Shown here: piece after piece, positions 8,674-17,659 of the stretch
How the letters are laid out: every line of letters starts with the position of its first letter
How positions within the stretch are numbered: position 1 is the first letter of the stretch
NCBI RefSeq assembly: GCF_022568815.1
Contig: NZ_JAKZHX010000008.1
Location: forward strand, 186,001-250,000
DNA from: Undibacterium paludis
Lineage (GTDB): Bacteria; Pseudomonadota; Gammaproteobacteria; Burkholderiales; Burkholderiaceae_D
DNA: 64,000 nucleotides
Reading direction: 5' to 3'
Position numbers and translations under genes: made by a program
The notes under the pieces: model-generated
Database searches by the model: none
Told to the model about the DNA's origin: nothing
The model's input: the letters and a program-made list of their open reading frames with translations, nothing else

Positions 8674-11600
8674 TTATGACGGCAAATGCGCCGCTTCAAA
8701 ATCGCTTATTGGCACAGGTTTGCCAAAATGGTAGCCCTGGTAGGCATAGCAGCCGTTGCTGGCCAGGTAGTCTCTCTGTTCGGCGTTTTCCACGCCTTCG
8801 GCAATGACGGACAGGCCCATGCTCTGGCCGAGGGCGACGATGGTCCTGGCGATGGCGGCATCGTTGGCGTCTGTCAATACATCGCGTACAAAGGACTGGT
8901 CTATCTTGAGCTGGTCCAGGGGCAGGCGTTTCAGGTAAGTCAGGGATGAATAACCGGTGCCAAAGTCATCGAGCGAAAAGCATAGTCCGGCCGCTTTGAG
9001 GATTTCCATTTTCTGTATGATGTCTTCCACATCTTCAACCAGCAGGCTCTCGGTCAGTTCCAGCTTCAGCAGACGCGGGTTGGCGCCGCTTTGCTGGATG
9101 ATATCCATGATCTGGGCCACCACGTCGATCTGCCTGAACTGGCGTGCACTGACGTTGACGGCGATGCTGAGGTGGCGTGTGCGTTCATGCTGAGCCCATG
9201 CTACCAGTTGCTGGCAAGCCGTCTGAAGGACCCAGGTGCCCAGCGGTAGTATCAGGCCCGTCGACTCGGCCAGGGGGATGAATTCTGCCGGCGATACCAT
9301 GCCGCGCTGCGGGTGCTGCCAGCGCACCAGGGCTTCGGCGCCGATGAGTTCGCCGTGTTTGCCGACCTGTGCCTGGTAATACAGTTTCAGATCACCATTG
9401 CGCAGGCCTTCGCGCAATTCTTTTTCCATCACCGCCCTGGCGGTGACAACAGCCTGCATGCCAGGGTCAAAAAAGCGCAGGGTATTGCGGCCAGCAGTTT
9501 TTGCGGCATACATGGCCAGGTCGGATTGCCGCATCAGTTCATCGAAGTTGCTGTGATGATCGGCGATCAGTGTTGCCCCTATGCTGGGGGTGCTGTGACA
9601 TTCATAGCCTGCCAGGTCATAGGGGCGGTTCAATGCCTGCAGGATTTTTTTGCCGACCATTTCTATCTGGTTGGCGGCTTCGTTGGTGGCGACGCTCAGG
9701 TTTTCCAGCAGGAGCACGAATTCATCGCCACCGAGGCGCGCCACCGTATCACCTTCGCGCACACAACTGCACAGGCGCTCTGACACTTGCTGCAATAACA
9801 GGTCACCCTTGAAGTGGCCCTGGGTATCGTTGAGTGTCTTGAAATTGTCGAGGTCAATATACAGCAGGGCGCCCTTGCGACCGCTGCGGGCGCTGGCTGC
9901 CAGGGCTTGCTGCAGGCGGTCAGTCAGCAGGCGGCGGTTGGGCAGCTTGGTCAGGGGGTCAAAGAAGGCCAGGTTCTTGATTTCATCTTCCGCTGCTTTT
10001 CGGGTGGTGATGTCGATCAGGGTGAAAACATAGTGCAACAGTTCATTATTGCGGCCCTTGACGGCAGTGATGGTCAGCCATTGCGGGCTGACATGGCCAT
10101 CCTTGTGACGGTTCCAGATTTCACCCTGCCAGGAACCTTCTTGCTCCAGCTGCTGCTCCATCCCGGCATAAAAGGCAGCGTCATGGCGGCCGGAGTTGAA
10201 CAGGTCGGGCGTCTTGCCTGCCACATCTTCGCGGTGATAGCCGGTGATTTCTGTAAATGCGCGGTTGACCTGTTGTATCAGCTTGTTGGCGTCGGTGACG
10301 AACATGCCTTCGTGCGATTCAAACACGGTGGCAGCCAGGTGCAGGCTTTGCTCGGCCTGCTTGCGTGCTGTGATATCGCGTACAAAAGCCGGGAACAGTT
10401 CCTGCCCCGGCAGGTAGCGTACCGATACTTCAACATCGATGATGCTGCCGTCCTTGCGCCTGTGCCTGGCCTCAAATTGCTGGCTGCCAGCCTTGCGTAC
10501 ACTGTTGAGCCTGTCATGGACCGACTGGCCGTACTCTTCGTCAATGACGTCGACATCGGTAATGCTGAGTTTAAGCATTTCTTCGCGGCTGTAACCCATC
10601 ATGGTGCAGGCAGTCTCATTGACCGCCTGCAGTTTGCCGTGCTCATTGACCAGCCAGAACGCATCCATGGCGGTCTGTAAAATCATCTCGTCAAGATCTG
10701 TCATGCGCTTGCGTTCAGTGATGTCAATCGCCAGTCCCCCGAGCAGGGGGGCGCCGTCAGACCCCGAAAACACGAATTTATTGACCAGCCACCAGCTGGT
10801 CGTGCCATCGGCATTCTCCGAAGGCCAGATGGCCTCATCCTGCAAACCGGACTTGAGCAGTTCCTGGTCACTGTTGAAATAGGAATCGGCAATTTCAGCG
10901 GGCCACAGTTCATGATCAGTTTTGCCAATCACGTCTTCCATATTGCCGGCAAAGCGGCGGACAAAATTGTCGCTGACAAACTGATAGCGGCCCGCCATGT
11001 CCTTGACCCAGGCAACGATGGCGCTGTTGTCGAGGAAGGCCCTGAACTGTTCGTCGCTATGTTGCTGGGCTGTTAGCATGCGGTTGAATTCGCGCGCCAC
11101 CGCCCGCAGTTCTGCCGGCCCCTGTATGCTGGCACGCGCACCCAGATTGCCATCGTGCACCGTACGGGCAACCAGTTCCAGCGCCACCATGGGCCTGGTA
11201 ATACGCCTCGTAAATGCCGTCGCCACCATCAGCAGCATGATGATCATCAGCAGTACCAGGGCGATGGATTCAATGGCGCGGGCCCAGGCATCGGCAAAAA
11301 CCGTATTGGACGGTACACCGACAAAGGCGACCAGGCCAAACTCCTGCATAGGGGCGACGGAAAAAAAACGCACGACGCCATCTATCGCCTGGCTTTCAAA
11401 TTCACCATCTTTGGTCTGCACGATACGGCGGGCGGCATCGGCATTGGGGCGTGTGCCGATGACATGATCAGGGTCAAGATTGCGCCAGACCATGATGCCG
11501 TCATCGCGGAAATATCCGTAACGGCTGGAGTCGGGTAAAAATTGCGCAGGGATGCTGGGGTCGTAAAAATTCACATTGAGGTTCAGCAAAACCAGGGCAA

Positions 11601-12168
11601 CGATCTGTTGCCTGTCATTCCATACCGGCATGCTCAGGGTCGTGCTCCAGGGATCACTGACGCTATTGCGGCGTGGCGCGGCAATGCTGAATCCTTTCTT
11701 GCTGATGGCAGCATCGATCTCATCCTTCCTGATCAGGTCACGCATGGGTGGTGTCGTGCCACCCTTGACCGTACACAGTATCCTGCCCTCCAGGTCGATG
11801 ATGGCGATGCGCGCATAGGCAGGGTCCAGAGTGGCGAGATTGCTCAACTTGACCGGACAATCATCCAGGGAAAGCTGTCTGACCTGGGGCAGGTTGGCGA
11901 TCCCCGTCATGATCTGGCGTGCCTGTACCAGGTCGCCACTGGTATTCTTGATCATGACATTGGTCATGGTACGCAAGGACTTCTTGGTGTATTCAGTAGA
12001 TTGCTTGAAATCGTGATAGATACCAAAACCGACAGCCGCAACCAGGGGAAACGACACCACCATGACCAGCATCAGCAAATAGCTGCGTATGGACCGTGCC
12101 TGCTCGGTCGCAGCAGCAGGGCGTATGTCGTCACGTGCCTCGGTCATCGTGCTTCCCGCAGTTGTCAT
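8674..12168 (-). CDS. Membrane sensor diguanylate cyclase/phosphodiesterase (dCache-HAMP-PAS3-GGDEF-EAL)
   Basis: 1164 aa. Order: membrane segment ~29-49, periplasmic dCache-like sensor ~50-295, second membrane segment ~300-322, HAMP ~323-375, three PAS domains (~376-490, ~495-610, ~617-735), GGDEF ~745-910 and EAL ~925-1160. The cyclase signature is intact (RLGGDEF), with the DLDNFKTLND metal site. The phosphodiesterase has EALVRW, the ExLxES-type ELTESLL, DDFGTGYSSL and an EGVE motif, so both halves may be catalytically competent. It should tune cyclic-di-GMP in response to an external ligand. Two ATGs compete for the start: 12168 and 12147 (the latter has GGGAAG upstream). Confidence 0.93.
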   Translation of the reverse strand: MTTAGSTMTEARDDIRPAAATEQARSIRSYLLMLVMVVSFPLVAAVGFGIYHDFKQSTEYTKKSLRTMTNVMIKNTSGDLVQARQIMTGIANLPQVRQLSLDDCPVKLSNLATLDPAYARIAIIDLEGRILCTVKGGTTPPMRDLIRKDEIDAAISKKGFSIAAPRRNSVSDPWSTTLSMPVWNDRQQIVALVLLNLNVNFYDPSIPAQFLPDSSRYGYFRDDGIMVWRNLDPDHVIGTRPNADAARRIVQTKDGEFESQAIDGVVRFFSVAPMQEFGLVAFVGVPSNTVFADAWARAIESIALVLLMIIMLLMVATAFTRRITRPMVALELVARTVHDGNLGARASIQGPAELRAVAREFNRMLTAQQHSDEQFRAFLDNSAIVAWVKDMAGRYQFVSDNFVRRFAGNMEDVIGKTDHELWPAEIADSYFNSDQELLKSGLQDEAIWPSENADGTTSWWLVNKFVFSGSDGAPLLGGLAIDITERKRMTDLDEMILQTAMDAFWLVNEHGKLQAVNETACTMMGYSREEMLKLSITDVDVIDEEYGQSVHDRLNSVRKAGSQQFEARHRRKDGSIIDVEVSVRYLPGQELFPAFVRDITARKQAEQSLHLAATVFESHEGMFVTDANKLIQQVNRAFTEITGYHREDVAGKTPDLFNSGRHDAAFYAGMEQQLEQEGSWQGEIWNRHKDGHVSPQWLTITAVKGRNNELLHYVFTLIDITTRKAAEDEIKNLAFFDPLTKLPNRRLLTDRLQQALAASARSGRKGALLYIDLDNFKTLNDTQGHFKGDLLLQQVSERLCSCVREGDTVARLGGDEFVLLLENLSVATNEAANQIEMVGKKILQALNRPYDLAGYECHSTPSIGATLIADHHSNFDELMRQSDLAMYAAKTAGRNTLRFFDPGMQAVVTARAVMEKELREGLRNGDLKLYYQAQVGKHGELIGAEALVRWQHPQRGMVSPAEFIPLAESTGLILPLGTWVLQTACQQLVAWAQHERTRHLSIAVNVSARQFRQIDVVAQIMDIIQQSGANPRLLKLELTESLLVEDVEDIIQKMEILKAAGLCFSLDDFGTGYSSLTYLKRLPLDQLKIDQSFVRDVLTDANDAAIARTIVALGQSMGLSVIAEGVENAEQRDYLASNGCYAYQGYHFGKPVPISDFEAAHLPS

Positions 12169-12437
12169 GGTTGGAATGCAAACCCTGTATTCATTTCATC
12201 TTTAGTGCCTTTGCTGATGACCTGGCATGGCAGGCGCAGGCATATACTGATGTCGACCAGTCAAGTTCCCAGCACACCCTAATTTACCACATGCCATACT
12301 GTTGCTTGTCATCAAAAAACCTTGCAGTCATGAGTGTTGTTAAATGGCAATATAATTGTTCATTGCATAATAACTCGCTGGCTTTTTGAAATATAGACCA
12401 ACTTTGCCACGCTCGCCCATTTTTTGAATGCACTCCC

Positions 12438-12812
12438 ATGAACTATGCCCTGTACCTTGCTGCGCTGCTTATTTTCATCGTGGGCCTTGCCCATTCTTAC
12501 CTGGGTGAGCGTTACATCCTGATACGTCTGTTCAGACGCGGGGATTTGCCCAAGATATGGGGTAGTGCCGATCTGACCAGGCAGACCTTGCGCCTGGCCT
12601 GGCATATCACCACCGTCGCCTGGCTGGGCCTGGCTGCCGTATTGCTCAATCTTGCCTATCCGCCGGTGACGGCAGGCAGTCTGTGCCGCATCATAGGCGT
12701 CTGTTTCTTGCTACAGTTCCTGGTATCTGCCGTTGGTGGCCGTGGACGGCATTTTTCGTGGCTATTCTTTCTGGCAATAGGTCTCTTGTGCCTGTATGCG
12801 GCGCAAGGGTAA
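12438..12812 (+). CDS. Small four-helix membrane protein, unknown function
   Basis: 124 aa with four predicted membrane segments (~4-20, ~55-73, ~83-98, ~105-120) and a charged cytoplasmic loop (~28-48). No family recognised with confidence. The final segment is followed by only three or four residues. It stands alone: divergent from the GGDEF-EAL gene and upstream of the MITE-split gene. The 269 bp before it contain nothing I can name beyond AT-rich promoter-like sequence. Confidence 0.7.
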   Translation: MNYALYLAALLIFIVGLAHSYLGERYILIRLFRRGDLPKIWGSADLTRQTLRLAWHITTVAWLGLAAVLLNLAYPPVTAGSLCRIIGVCFLLQFLVSAVGGRGRHFSWLFFLAIGLLCLYAAQG

Positions 12813-12859
12813 GGCTGGTCCCGTTTTTCTATTTAACTTACTCTTGATCAGTACAATTG

Positions 12860-13656
12860 ATGAGCACACCTCCACCCAGTCCACGATTATTCGCCATCTT
12901 TGCCAGAGAAGCACCTGTGGCTGCTATCTTCGCGCGCGGACCGACCAGCTGGTTCCACGTGATACGCTGGGATACACGCCATGACAGCTTTGAATCCGGC
13001 GCATGGATACGCGGCCGTATTTACCCCGAGCGCTGCGATCTGTCGCCAGATGGTGAACTGCTACTTTACTTTGTGCACCAGGGAAGAAAATACAGGACTA
13101 GTGGACTGTAACAGTGAAAGCGGAAGTGAAGGACATGTGCCCGGTGAGGCAGGGCAAGGCGCAAAACACAGCGATAGCGGGGCTATCGCGAGTATTTGCA
13201 ACGCCGCCATGGCCGCCGCGCACATGGCAGGCACTTCGCTTTTTACTGTTACAGTCCACTATCTATACATCGGCCTGGACAGGCGTCAGCCGCCTGCCCT
13301 GGCTGCACGCATTGGGACTCTGGCCACAGGGCCATACCTGGGGTGGTGGCGGGCATTTTGAAGCGAATCGTCAGATATGTCTTGCTGTCGGACATTTGGC
13401 GCAGCCCCATCCCGAGCATATTCCCCATGGGCTGGATGTGTTTAGCGGAGGCGGGCAGCGTCAGTTGATCAGTCATGAAGTTGCCGGTGCAGAATGGTCG
13501 GGTCGCGATCAGAACAGGCGCCTGATCTTTGCTGCCGATGGCAAACTGCACTGGCAGCGTGATGATGGGACTGTACAGGTATTGGCTGACTTCAATGGCG
13601 ATAAACCAGACCCACGTGAAGCGCCAGCCTGGGCCAGGCGGCCGTTGACCGGCTAG
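12860..13656 (+). pseudogene. Hypothetical gene split by a MITE insertion
   Basis: The first part reads from ATG 12860 to codons GRKYRT, then enters a 159-bp MITE that supplies an in-frame stop at 13109-13111. After the MITE the protein resumes in another frame as IYTSAWTGVSRLPW and continues to the stop at 13656. Removing the element plus one copy of its TA target (161 bp) joins both parts into one frame of about 211 codons, so the gene was intact before insertion. The product is soluble with many Trp and Gly residues (HTWGGGGHF); I do not recognise the family. An SPDGELLLYF stretch recalls a beta-propeller blade, but that is weak. Confidence 0.8.
13099..13261 (+). mobile_element. MITE copy 1 (TA target, ~159 bp core)
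   Basis: Terminal inverted repeats begin GTGGACTGTAACAGT at 13101 and mirror the end at 13259; both ends are bordered by TA (13099-13100 and 13260-13261). Two further copies occur at 31009-31183 (inverted) and 43710-43876. No transposase inside. TA duplication and short termini resemble non-autonomous relatives of IS630/Tc1-mariner elements; the parent element is not in this window. Confidence 0.85.
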
Positions 13657-13777
13657 TCTGGAGGCAGAAGCAGGAGCAGTTTGAAAATAAACTGGCAATC
13701 AAGAGCTGAGGGCAAATACAGGCTGCACCGTAAAATGCTAGACTTGCCCCAGCCTTCTCGAATCCACCTTCCCATCC

Positions 13778-15028
13778 ATGAAAAAATACATTACAAAGAC
13801 CCTGGTAATTGCATTGCTGGGTTTGGCAATGACCGGTTGTTCATCTGCCCGGCAGCAAGCCTTGCCAAGCACAAACGACGATAGCAACTACCGTCCTGTC
13901 ATCCTCGTTTCTATTGACGGTTTCAAGCCTGATTACCTGGGCCGTGGCGTCACTCCTGCCCTGATTGCACTGGCTGCCGGTGGTGTGCGTGCCGAGGCGA
14001 TGCGGCCTTCGTTTCCATCCATTACCTTTCCCAATCATTACACCCTGGTGACAGGCTTGCGGCCTGACCATCACGGCATCGTCGACAATACCATGGATGA
14101 TGCCGCCATACCCGGTGTACGCTTCAAGCTCAGTAACACAGAGGCGGTATTGGACAGGCGCTGGTGGGACCAGGCCGAGCCGGTCTGGGTGACGGCAGAA
14201 AAGAACAGGGTCAGGACAGGGATCATGTTCTGGCCGGGTTCAGAAGCCGCCATACAAGGTGTGCGCCCGACCGAATACCGTGCTTTTGATGACAAGCTTG
14301 CCCCTGCCGCGCGTGTCGATACCCTGTTGGGCTGGCTCGATAAGCCCATTGCCCAACGGCCAGGCTTCATGACGGTGTATTTTGACCAGGTTGACCATGC
14401 CGGCCATGAGTTTGGCCCCGACACGGCAGAGGTGACCGCTGCCGCAGCGCTGGTGGACAAGGCCATTGCCCGCCTCATGGATGGCTTGCGCAGCCGTCAT
14501 GTCGACGCCAATATTGTCATCGTGTCTGATCATGGCATGACTGCGATCAGCACTGAGCGTGTCATACAGCTGGACCAGATCGCTGATCCGGCCAGCTACG
14601 AGGTGGTTGTCTTTGGCAGCAATGCCGGTATCAATCCCAGGCCAGGAAAGGAGGACCTGGTGACACAGGCCCTGCTGAAGTCGCATGAACATATGCAGTG
14701 CTGGAAGAAGGAAAACATACCGCAACGCTTTCACTACGGCAGCAATCCGCGCGTGCCGCGCCTGTTCTGTTCAGCCGAACTGGGCTGGTCCATCGTGCCG
14801 GAAGCCAGGGCGATAAGCAAGGCAAAAAAAGGTGCGCATGGCTACGATAACCTGACTGCGGACATGCAAGCCCTGTTCATCGCCAATGGCCCGGCTTTCA
14901 GGAAAGGCATTGTACTTGCACCATTTGATAATGTGGATGTCTACCCGTTGCTGATGAAGTTGCTCAATGTGCCCGCGCTGGCGTCTGACGGCACCTTAGA
15001 AGCGACAAGGGCGGCGCTGGCTGAATAA
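13778..15028 (+). CDS. Lipoprotein, nucleotide pyrophosphatase/phosphodiesterase (NPP) family
   Basis: 416 aa. Lipobox MTGC with Cys at ~21, so probably anchored in the envelope. The alkaline-phosphatase-superfamily core is complete: SIDGF (~45, metal Asp), SITFPNHYTLVTG (~80) with the Thr of TFPN as nucleophile, DQVDHAGHEFGP (~206, Asp and His ligands), VSDHGM (~250) and a late His in GAHGYDN (~352). This is the layout of NPP-type ectonucleotide pyrophosphatases, which split phosphodiester bonds in nucleotides or phospholipids. Exact substrate is unknown. Convergent with the secreted hydrolase gene that follows. Confidence 0.9.
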   Translation: MKKYITKTLVIALLGLAMTGCSSARQQALPSTNDDSNYRPVILVSIDGFKPDYLGRGVTPALIALAAGGVRAEAMRPSFPSITFPNHYTLVTGLRPDHHGIVDNTMDDAAIPGVRFKLSNTEAVLDRRWWDQAEPVWVTAEKNRVRTGIMFWPGSEAAIQGVRPTEYRAFDDKLAPAARVDTLLGWLDKPIAQRPGFMTVYFDQVDHAGHEFGPDTAEVTAAAALVDKAIARLMDGLRSRHVDANIVIVSDHGMTAISTERVIQLDQIADPASYEVVVFGSNAGINPRPGKEDLVTQALLKSHEHMQCWKKENIPQRFHYGSNPRVPRLFCSAELGWSIVPEARAISKAKKGAHGYDNLTADMQALFIANGPAFRKGIVLAPFDNVDVYPLLMKLLNVPALASDGTLEATRAALAE

Positions 15029-15089
15029 GCAGAACCCGCCTCTCGCCACCAGTATGCGGTGGCGAGAGGAAAGTGTCAGTGCATGCTGT

Positions 15090-16349
15090 TCAGTTCGGTG
15101 GTGGCGTATGCGTTACCTGCGGACACTGGAATGGTGCTGCCGCGCTGACGACCGGCACAGTCCGGTACTGATCAAAAAAGTTCGTATAGCCACGATAGCC
15201 GTTCCATGGGCCGGACGGGTCATCATAGGTAATGGTCACGCCGTAGCAGGCCTGGATTTTTTTATCTGCTCCCGCGTGGCCATAGGCCTTGTTCATTGCG
15301 ACACCAAAATTGGCGTCATGCTCGTCAAACCAGGCGTTCCAGATATTGTCCGGATCGTGCCATTTCTTTTTCTTCCAGCAGAATTGCTCTGACCAGTCGG
15401 TACGGCAATATTCTTGCTGGGTGACATTACTGATATCGACGGGTGCTTCGTCGTACATCAAGACCATGGGTGGAATGGACAGGGAATTGCCTACTGCATT
15501 CAGGGCACAGCCCGCCTGGTAGTCGAGTGGTTCGGGAAATTTAGGGTCCGATTCAAACGCGGCATAGGACGACGGCAGGATAAACTTGTTCTCCACCGTG
15601 TTGCGGTCATAGCAGGTCTGCGCCTGGTAATCCCATATCGCGTTTGCCTTGGATGACGCCGAACGCCATGGGCGCTGTGCGTCCGTACCGGCAGCATTGT
15701 CCTTGATACCCCAGAGCATATTGAGTGAGCCACGCGACTGCCCTACCAGAAACAGATTGTCAGGGTCAATGTGCAGTTGCGCTGCGTTGTAGCGCATGAA
15801 CTGTATGCCGTCACGTATATCAGTATTACCGGGTGTCTGGTTGAGCTTGGTGTCGTATGATGCAACCGGATGCCTGAACTCCAGTGTGATTACTGTGTAG
15901 CCAGCATTCAAGGCCTGCACCAGCACGCTCTGGAACAGGGTAGAGGTCGCATACGGGTTGTCACTCGGTGTCGTGCTGTCCTTGTACATGAACTTTTCTG
16001 TCTGTCCATTCGGATGCGTGAAGATCACCACCGGGCGCTTTGTGCCAACCGGGTCAGTCGCCGGATTGGTGGCCGTGTAGACGGATGCACGTTGCGTCAG
16101 ATAGGCCGCCGAACCCGGTTCCCACCAAACGGCACTGTCGCCATAGCAGTAATTGTCGCGTTGCCAGAACGTGACCTGGCCCGCCTGTTTTTTGTAATCG
16201 ATATAGGCGACGGTGTGACTGGTAGCGCCGGGCAATGCAGACGAGCAGGCTGGCGGCGGCAAGCTGGCGTTTTGTGCAAAGCCTGACCCTGCGTACAGCA
16301 GCGATAAAGAACAGGCCAGTTGCATGGCTGTCTTGAATGAGAATTTCAT
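15090..16349 (-). CDS. Secreted alpha/beta hydrolase
   Basis: 419 aa from the ATG at 16349, chosen because GGGAGGG lies 6-7 nt upstream; the frame itself extends 50 codons further without support. Signal peptide ~1-24 (cleavage GFA-QN). The nucleophile elbow GQSRGS is at ~203 in the family pattern GxSxG, preceded by an HPNGQ segment (~113) near the expected oxyanion region. Several Cys pairs suggest disulfides in the periplasm or outside. A late segment EHDANFGVAMNKAYGHAG (~347) probably contributes the Asp/His. Likely an esterase or polymer hydrolase; substrate not readable. Confidence 0.8.
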   Translation of the reverse strand: MKFSFKTAMQLACSLSLLYAGSGFAQNASLPPPACSSALPGATSHTVAYIDYKKQAGQVTFWQRDNYCYGDSAVWWEPGSAAYLTQRASVYTATNPATDPVGTKRPVVIFTHPNGQTEKFMYKDSTTPSDNPYATSTLFQSVLVQALNAGYTVITLEFRHPVASYDTKLNQTPGNTDIRDGIQFMRYNAAQLHIDPDNLFLVGQSRGSLNMLWGIKDNAAGTDAQRPWRSASSKANAIWDYQAQTCYDRNTVENKFILPSSYAAFESDPKFPEPLDYQAGCALNAVGNSLSIPPMVLMYDEAPVDISNVTQQEYCRTDWSEQFCWKKKKWHDPDNIWNAWFDEHDANFGVAMNKAYGHAGADKKIQACYGVTITYDDPSGPWNGYRGYTNFFDQYRTVPVVSAAAPFQCPQVTHTPPPN

Positions 16350-16846
16350 GAAATACCCTCCCTGTGGGTTGTCAATGTATAGAGCGAGAAACGATGAGAC
16401 GTCAGGTGACGCAGTGAAGCAGCGTCCCTGACTGATGTGAAGCAATTTATGTGAAGCAATGAGTACAACGCAGTGCAAGGCAAGGTTTTTCAAGATCAAG
16501 CTTGCGTTTTCTTATGCATGCAACGCACCTGTGCACCCATCCTGAATTGCTTGCCGGACCGATTCTAGCTTTGTTCTTATTGTCACAAAATTACTGTTAC
16601 TGCAGATTACATGTAACTACAAGGGTGAAACTTGGTCGTGCTCGTCCAGCCCCGTAATCGTCGTAAAAGCTTGTTTGATGACAGATTTTTCTTACAAGTT
16701 CGGCATGAAAGTTACAGGGCATGTACACAATGATTCTTCCGGTATTCATGTTGCAAAATCCCGTGCAGTTATGGTTGATGTCTCGAAGGAGAAAGGGGAA
16801 GGAGGTCGTGGTTTGTAAGGATATTTAAAAAATAGCTTGCAAATAG
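16350..16846. other. Intergenic region between divergent hydrolase and OhrR genes
   Basis: About 500 bp with no gene I can support. It holds the promoters of both flanking genes. The right end is AT-rich and runs directly into the palindromic operator at 16847. Confidence 0.5.
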
Positions 16847-16858
16847 ATAGTGCACTAT
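16847..16858. promoter_or_regulatory. Palindromic operator 1, ATAGTGCACTAT
   Basis: Perfect 12-bp palindrome immediately upstream of the OhrR-like regulator start, repeated identically at 17377 and 17514. A TATAAA (-10-like) overlaps its right edge at 16858-16863, so bound repressor would block the promoter. Autoregulation is inferred. Confidence 0.75.
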
Positions 16859-16872
16859 ATAAAATGCGAAAC

Positions 16873-17328
16873 ATGAAAACCTCAAACAGCAAATCAGCCC
16901 CGGCCCCACAGCTTGGCGACCAGTTGTGTTTTGCCTTGTACTCGACTTCACTGGCGATGAACAAGCTCTATCGCAAGCTGCTCAAGAACATGGGAATTAC
17001 TTACTCCCAGTACCTGGTATTGATGGTTTTGTGGGAGCAGGATGAGCAGACCGTGAACGATATAGGCGATCGCCTGATACTTGATTCGGCTACGCTGACA
17101 CCCTTGCTCAAACGTATGGAAGCGCAAGAGCTGATTACCCGGGTACGTTCGGCAGAGGATGAACGACAAGTGATTATCTCGCTGACAAAAGCTGGCAATG
17201 ACCTGCGCAAGCAGGCAGCGGCTTTGCCGACTTCGGTATTGTGTGCAGCAGAATGCTCGGCTGATGAGGCGCGTGACCTCAAGCAGGAGATACTGGCTCT
17301 GCGAGCGGCCCTGATGAAAAATGCCTGA
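16873..17328 (+). CDS. ohrR: OhrR-like MarR-family peroxide-sensing repressor
   Basis: 151 aa from ATG 16873 (another ATG at 16864; neither has a good ribosome site, and an upstream TTG would overlap the operator). The protein has the OhrR hallmark LCFALYSTSLAM with the reactive Cys at ~19, then GITYSQYLVLMVLWE, LDSATLTPLLKRME as recognition helix and the wing with DERQV. Two more Cys in SVLCAAEC near the C-terminus are placed like the resolving Cys of two-Cys OhrR proteins. Oxidation by organic hydroperoxides would release DNA. Three identical palindromes around the gene are the obvious targets. No ohr gene is present; the esterase at 17660 appears to be the regulated partner. Confidence 0.85.
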   Translation: MKTSNSKSAPAPQLGDQLCFALYSTSLAMNKLYRKLLKNMGITYSQYLVLMVLWEQDEQTVNDIGDRLILDSATLTPLLKRMEAQELITRVRSAEDERQVIISLTKAGNDLRKQAAALPTSVLCAAECSADEARDLKQEILALRAALMKNA

Positions 17329-17376
17329 AGCGGGAGAGTAAAAGTGTTTGCTTATTCATGCAGTTCAATTAAATAT

Positions 17377-17388
17377 ATAGTGCACTAT
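17377..17388. promoter_or_regulatory. Palindromic operator 2, ATAGTGCACTAT
   Basis: Same 12-bp palindrome as at 16847, within a longer repeat (AAATA-T-ATAGTGCACTATTTAATAG). An extra half site ATAGTG follows at 17392. Lies between the repressor and the esterase gene. Confidence 0.75.
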
Positions 17389-17513
17389 TTAATAGTGTAT
17401 TTTATCGATGTATTTAATAGAGCAGAATGGAAGAAGACATGATCTGCATATGCCATTGCTTGTCGATGATTTATCCATGAAGCTATCTGTCATGGCACAG
17501 GTATATTAAATAC

Positions 17514-17525
17514 ATAGTGCACTAT
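17514..17525. promoter_or_regulatory. Palindromic operator 3, ATAGTGCACTAT
   Basis: Third copy, 137 bp after operator 2 and 135 bp before the esterase start, again followed by TTAATAG. Two spaced operators upstream of the esterase suggest cooperative repression or looping; this is inference. Confidence 0.75.
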
Positions 17526-17659
17526 TTAATAGCTGATTATATAAATAATTTTGACAGGCCAGGCGGCTGGCAGCCTGGTCTTTGTTAGCAACAAGCCAGT
17601 TTCGATTTATCCCACTAACGGCGGTCAGATTGACCGCCACCTTATAAAAGGAAATCAAC

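Noticed and set aside
9814-10680. 288-codon open frame on the plus strand
   Set aside because: Antisense to the GGDEF-EAL gene; no recognisable domain.
16837-16863. TTG start for the OhrR-like gene
   Set aside because: It would place the operator and -10-like box inside the coding region.
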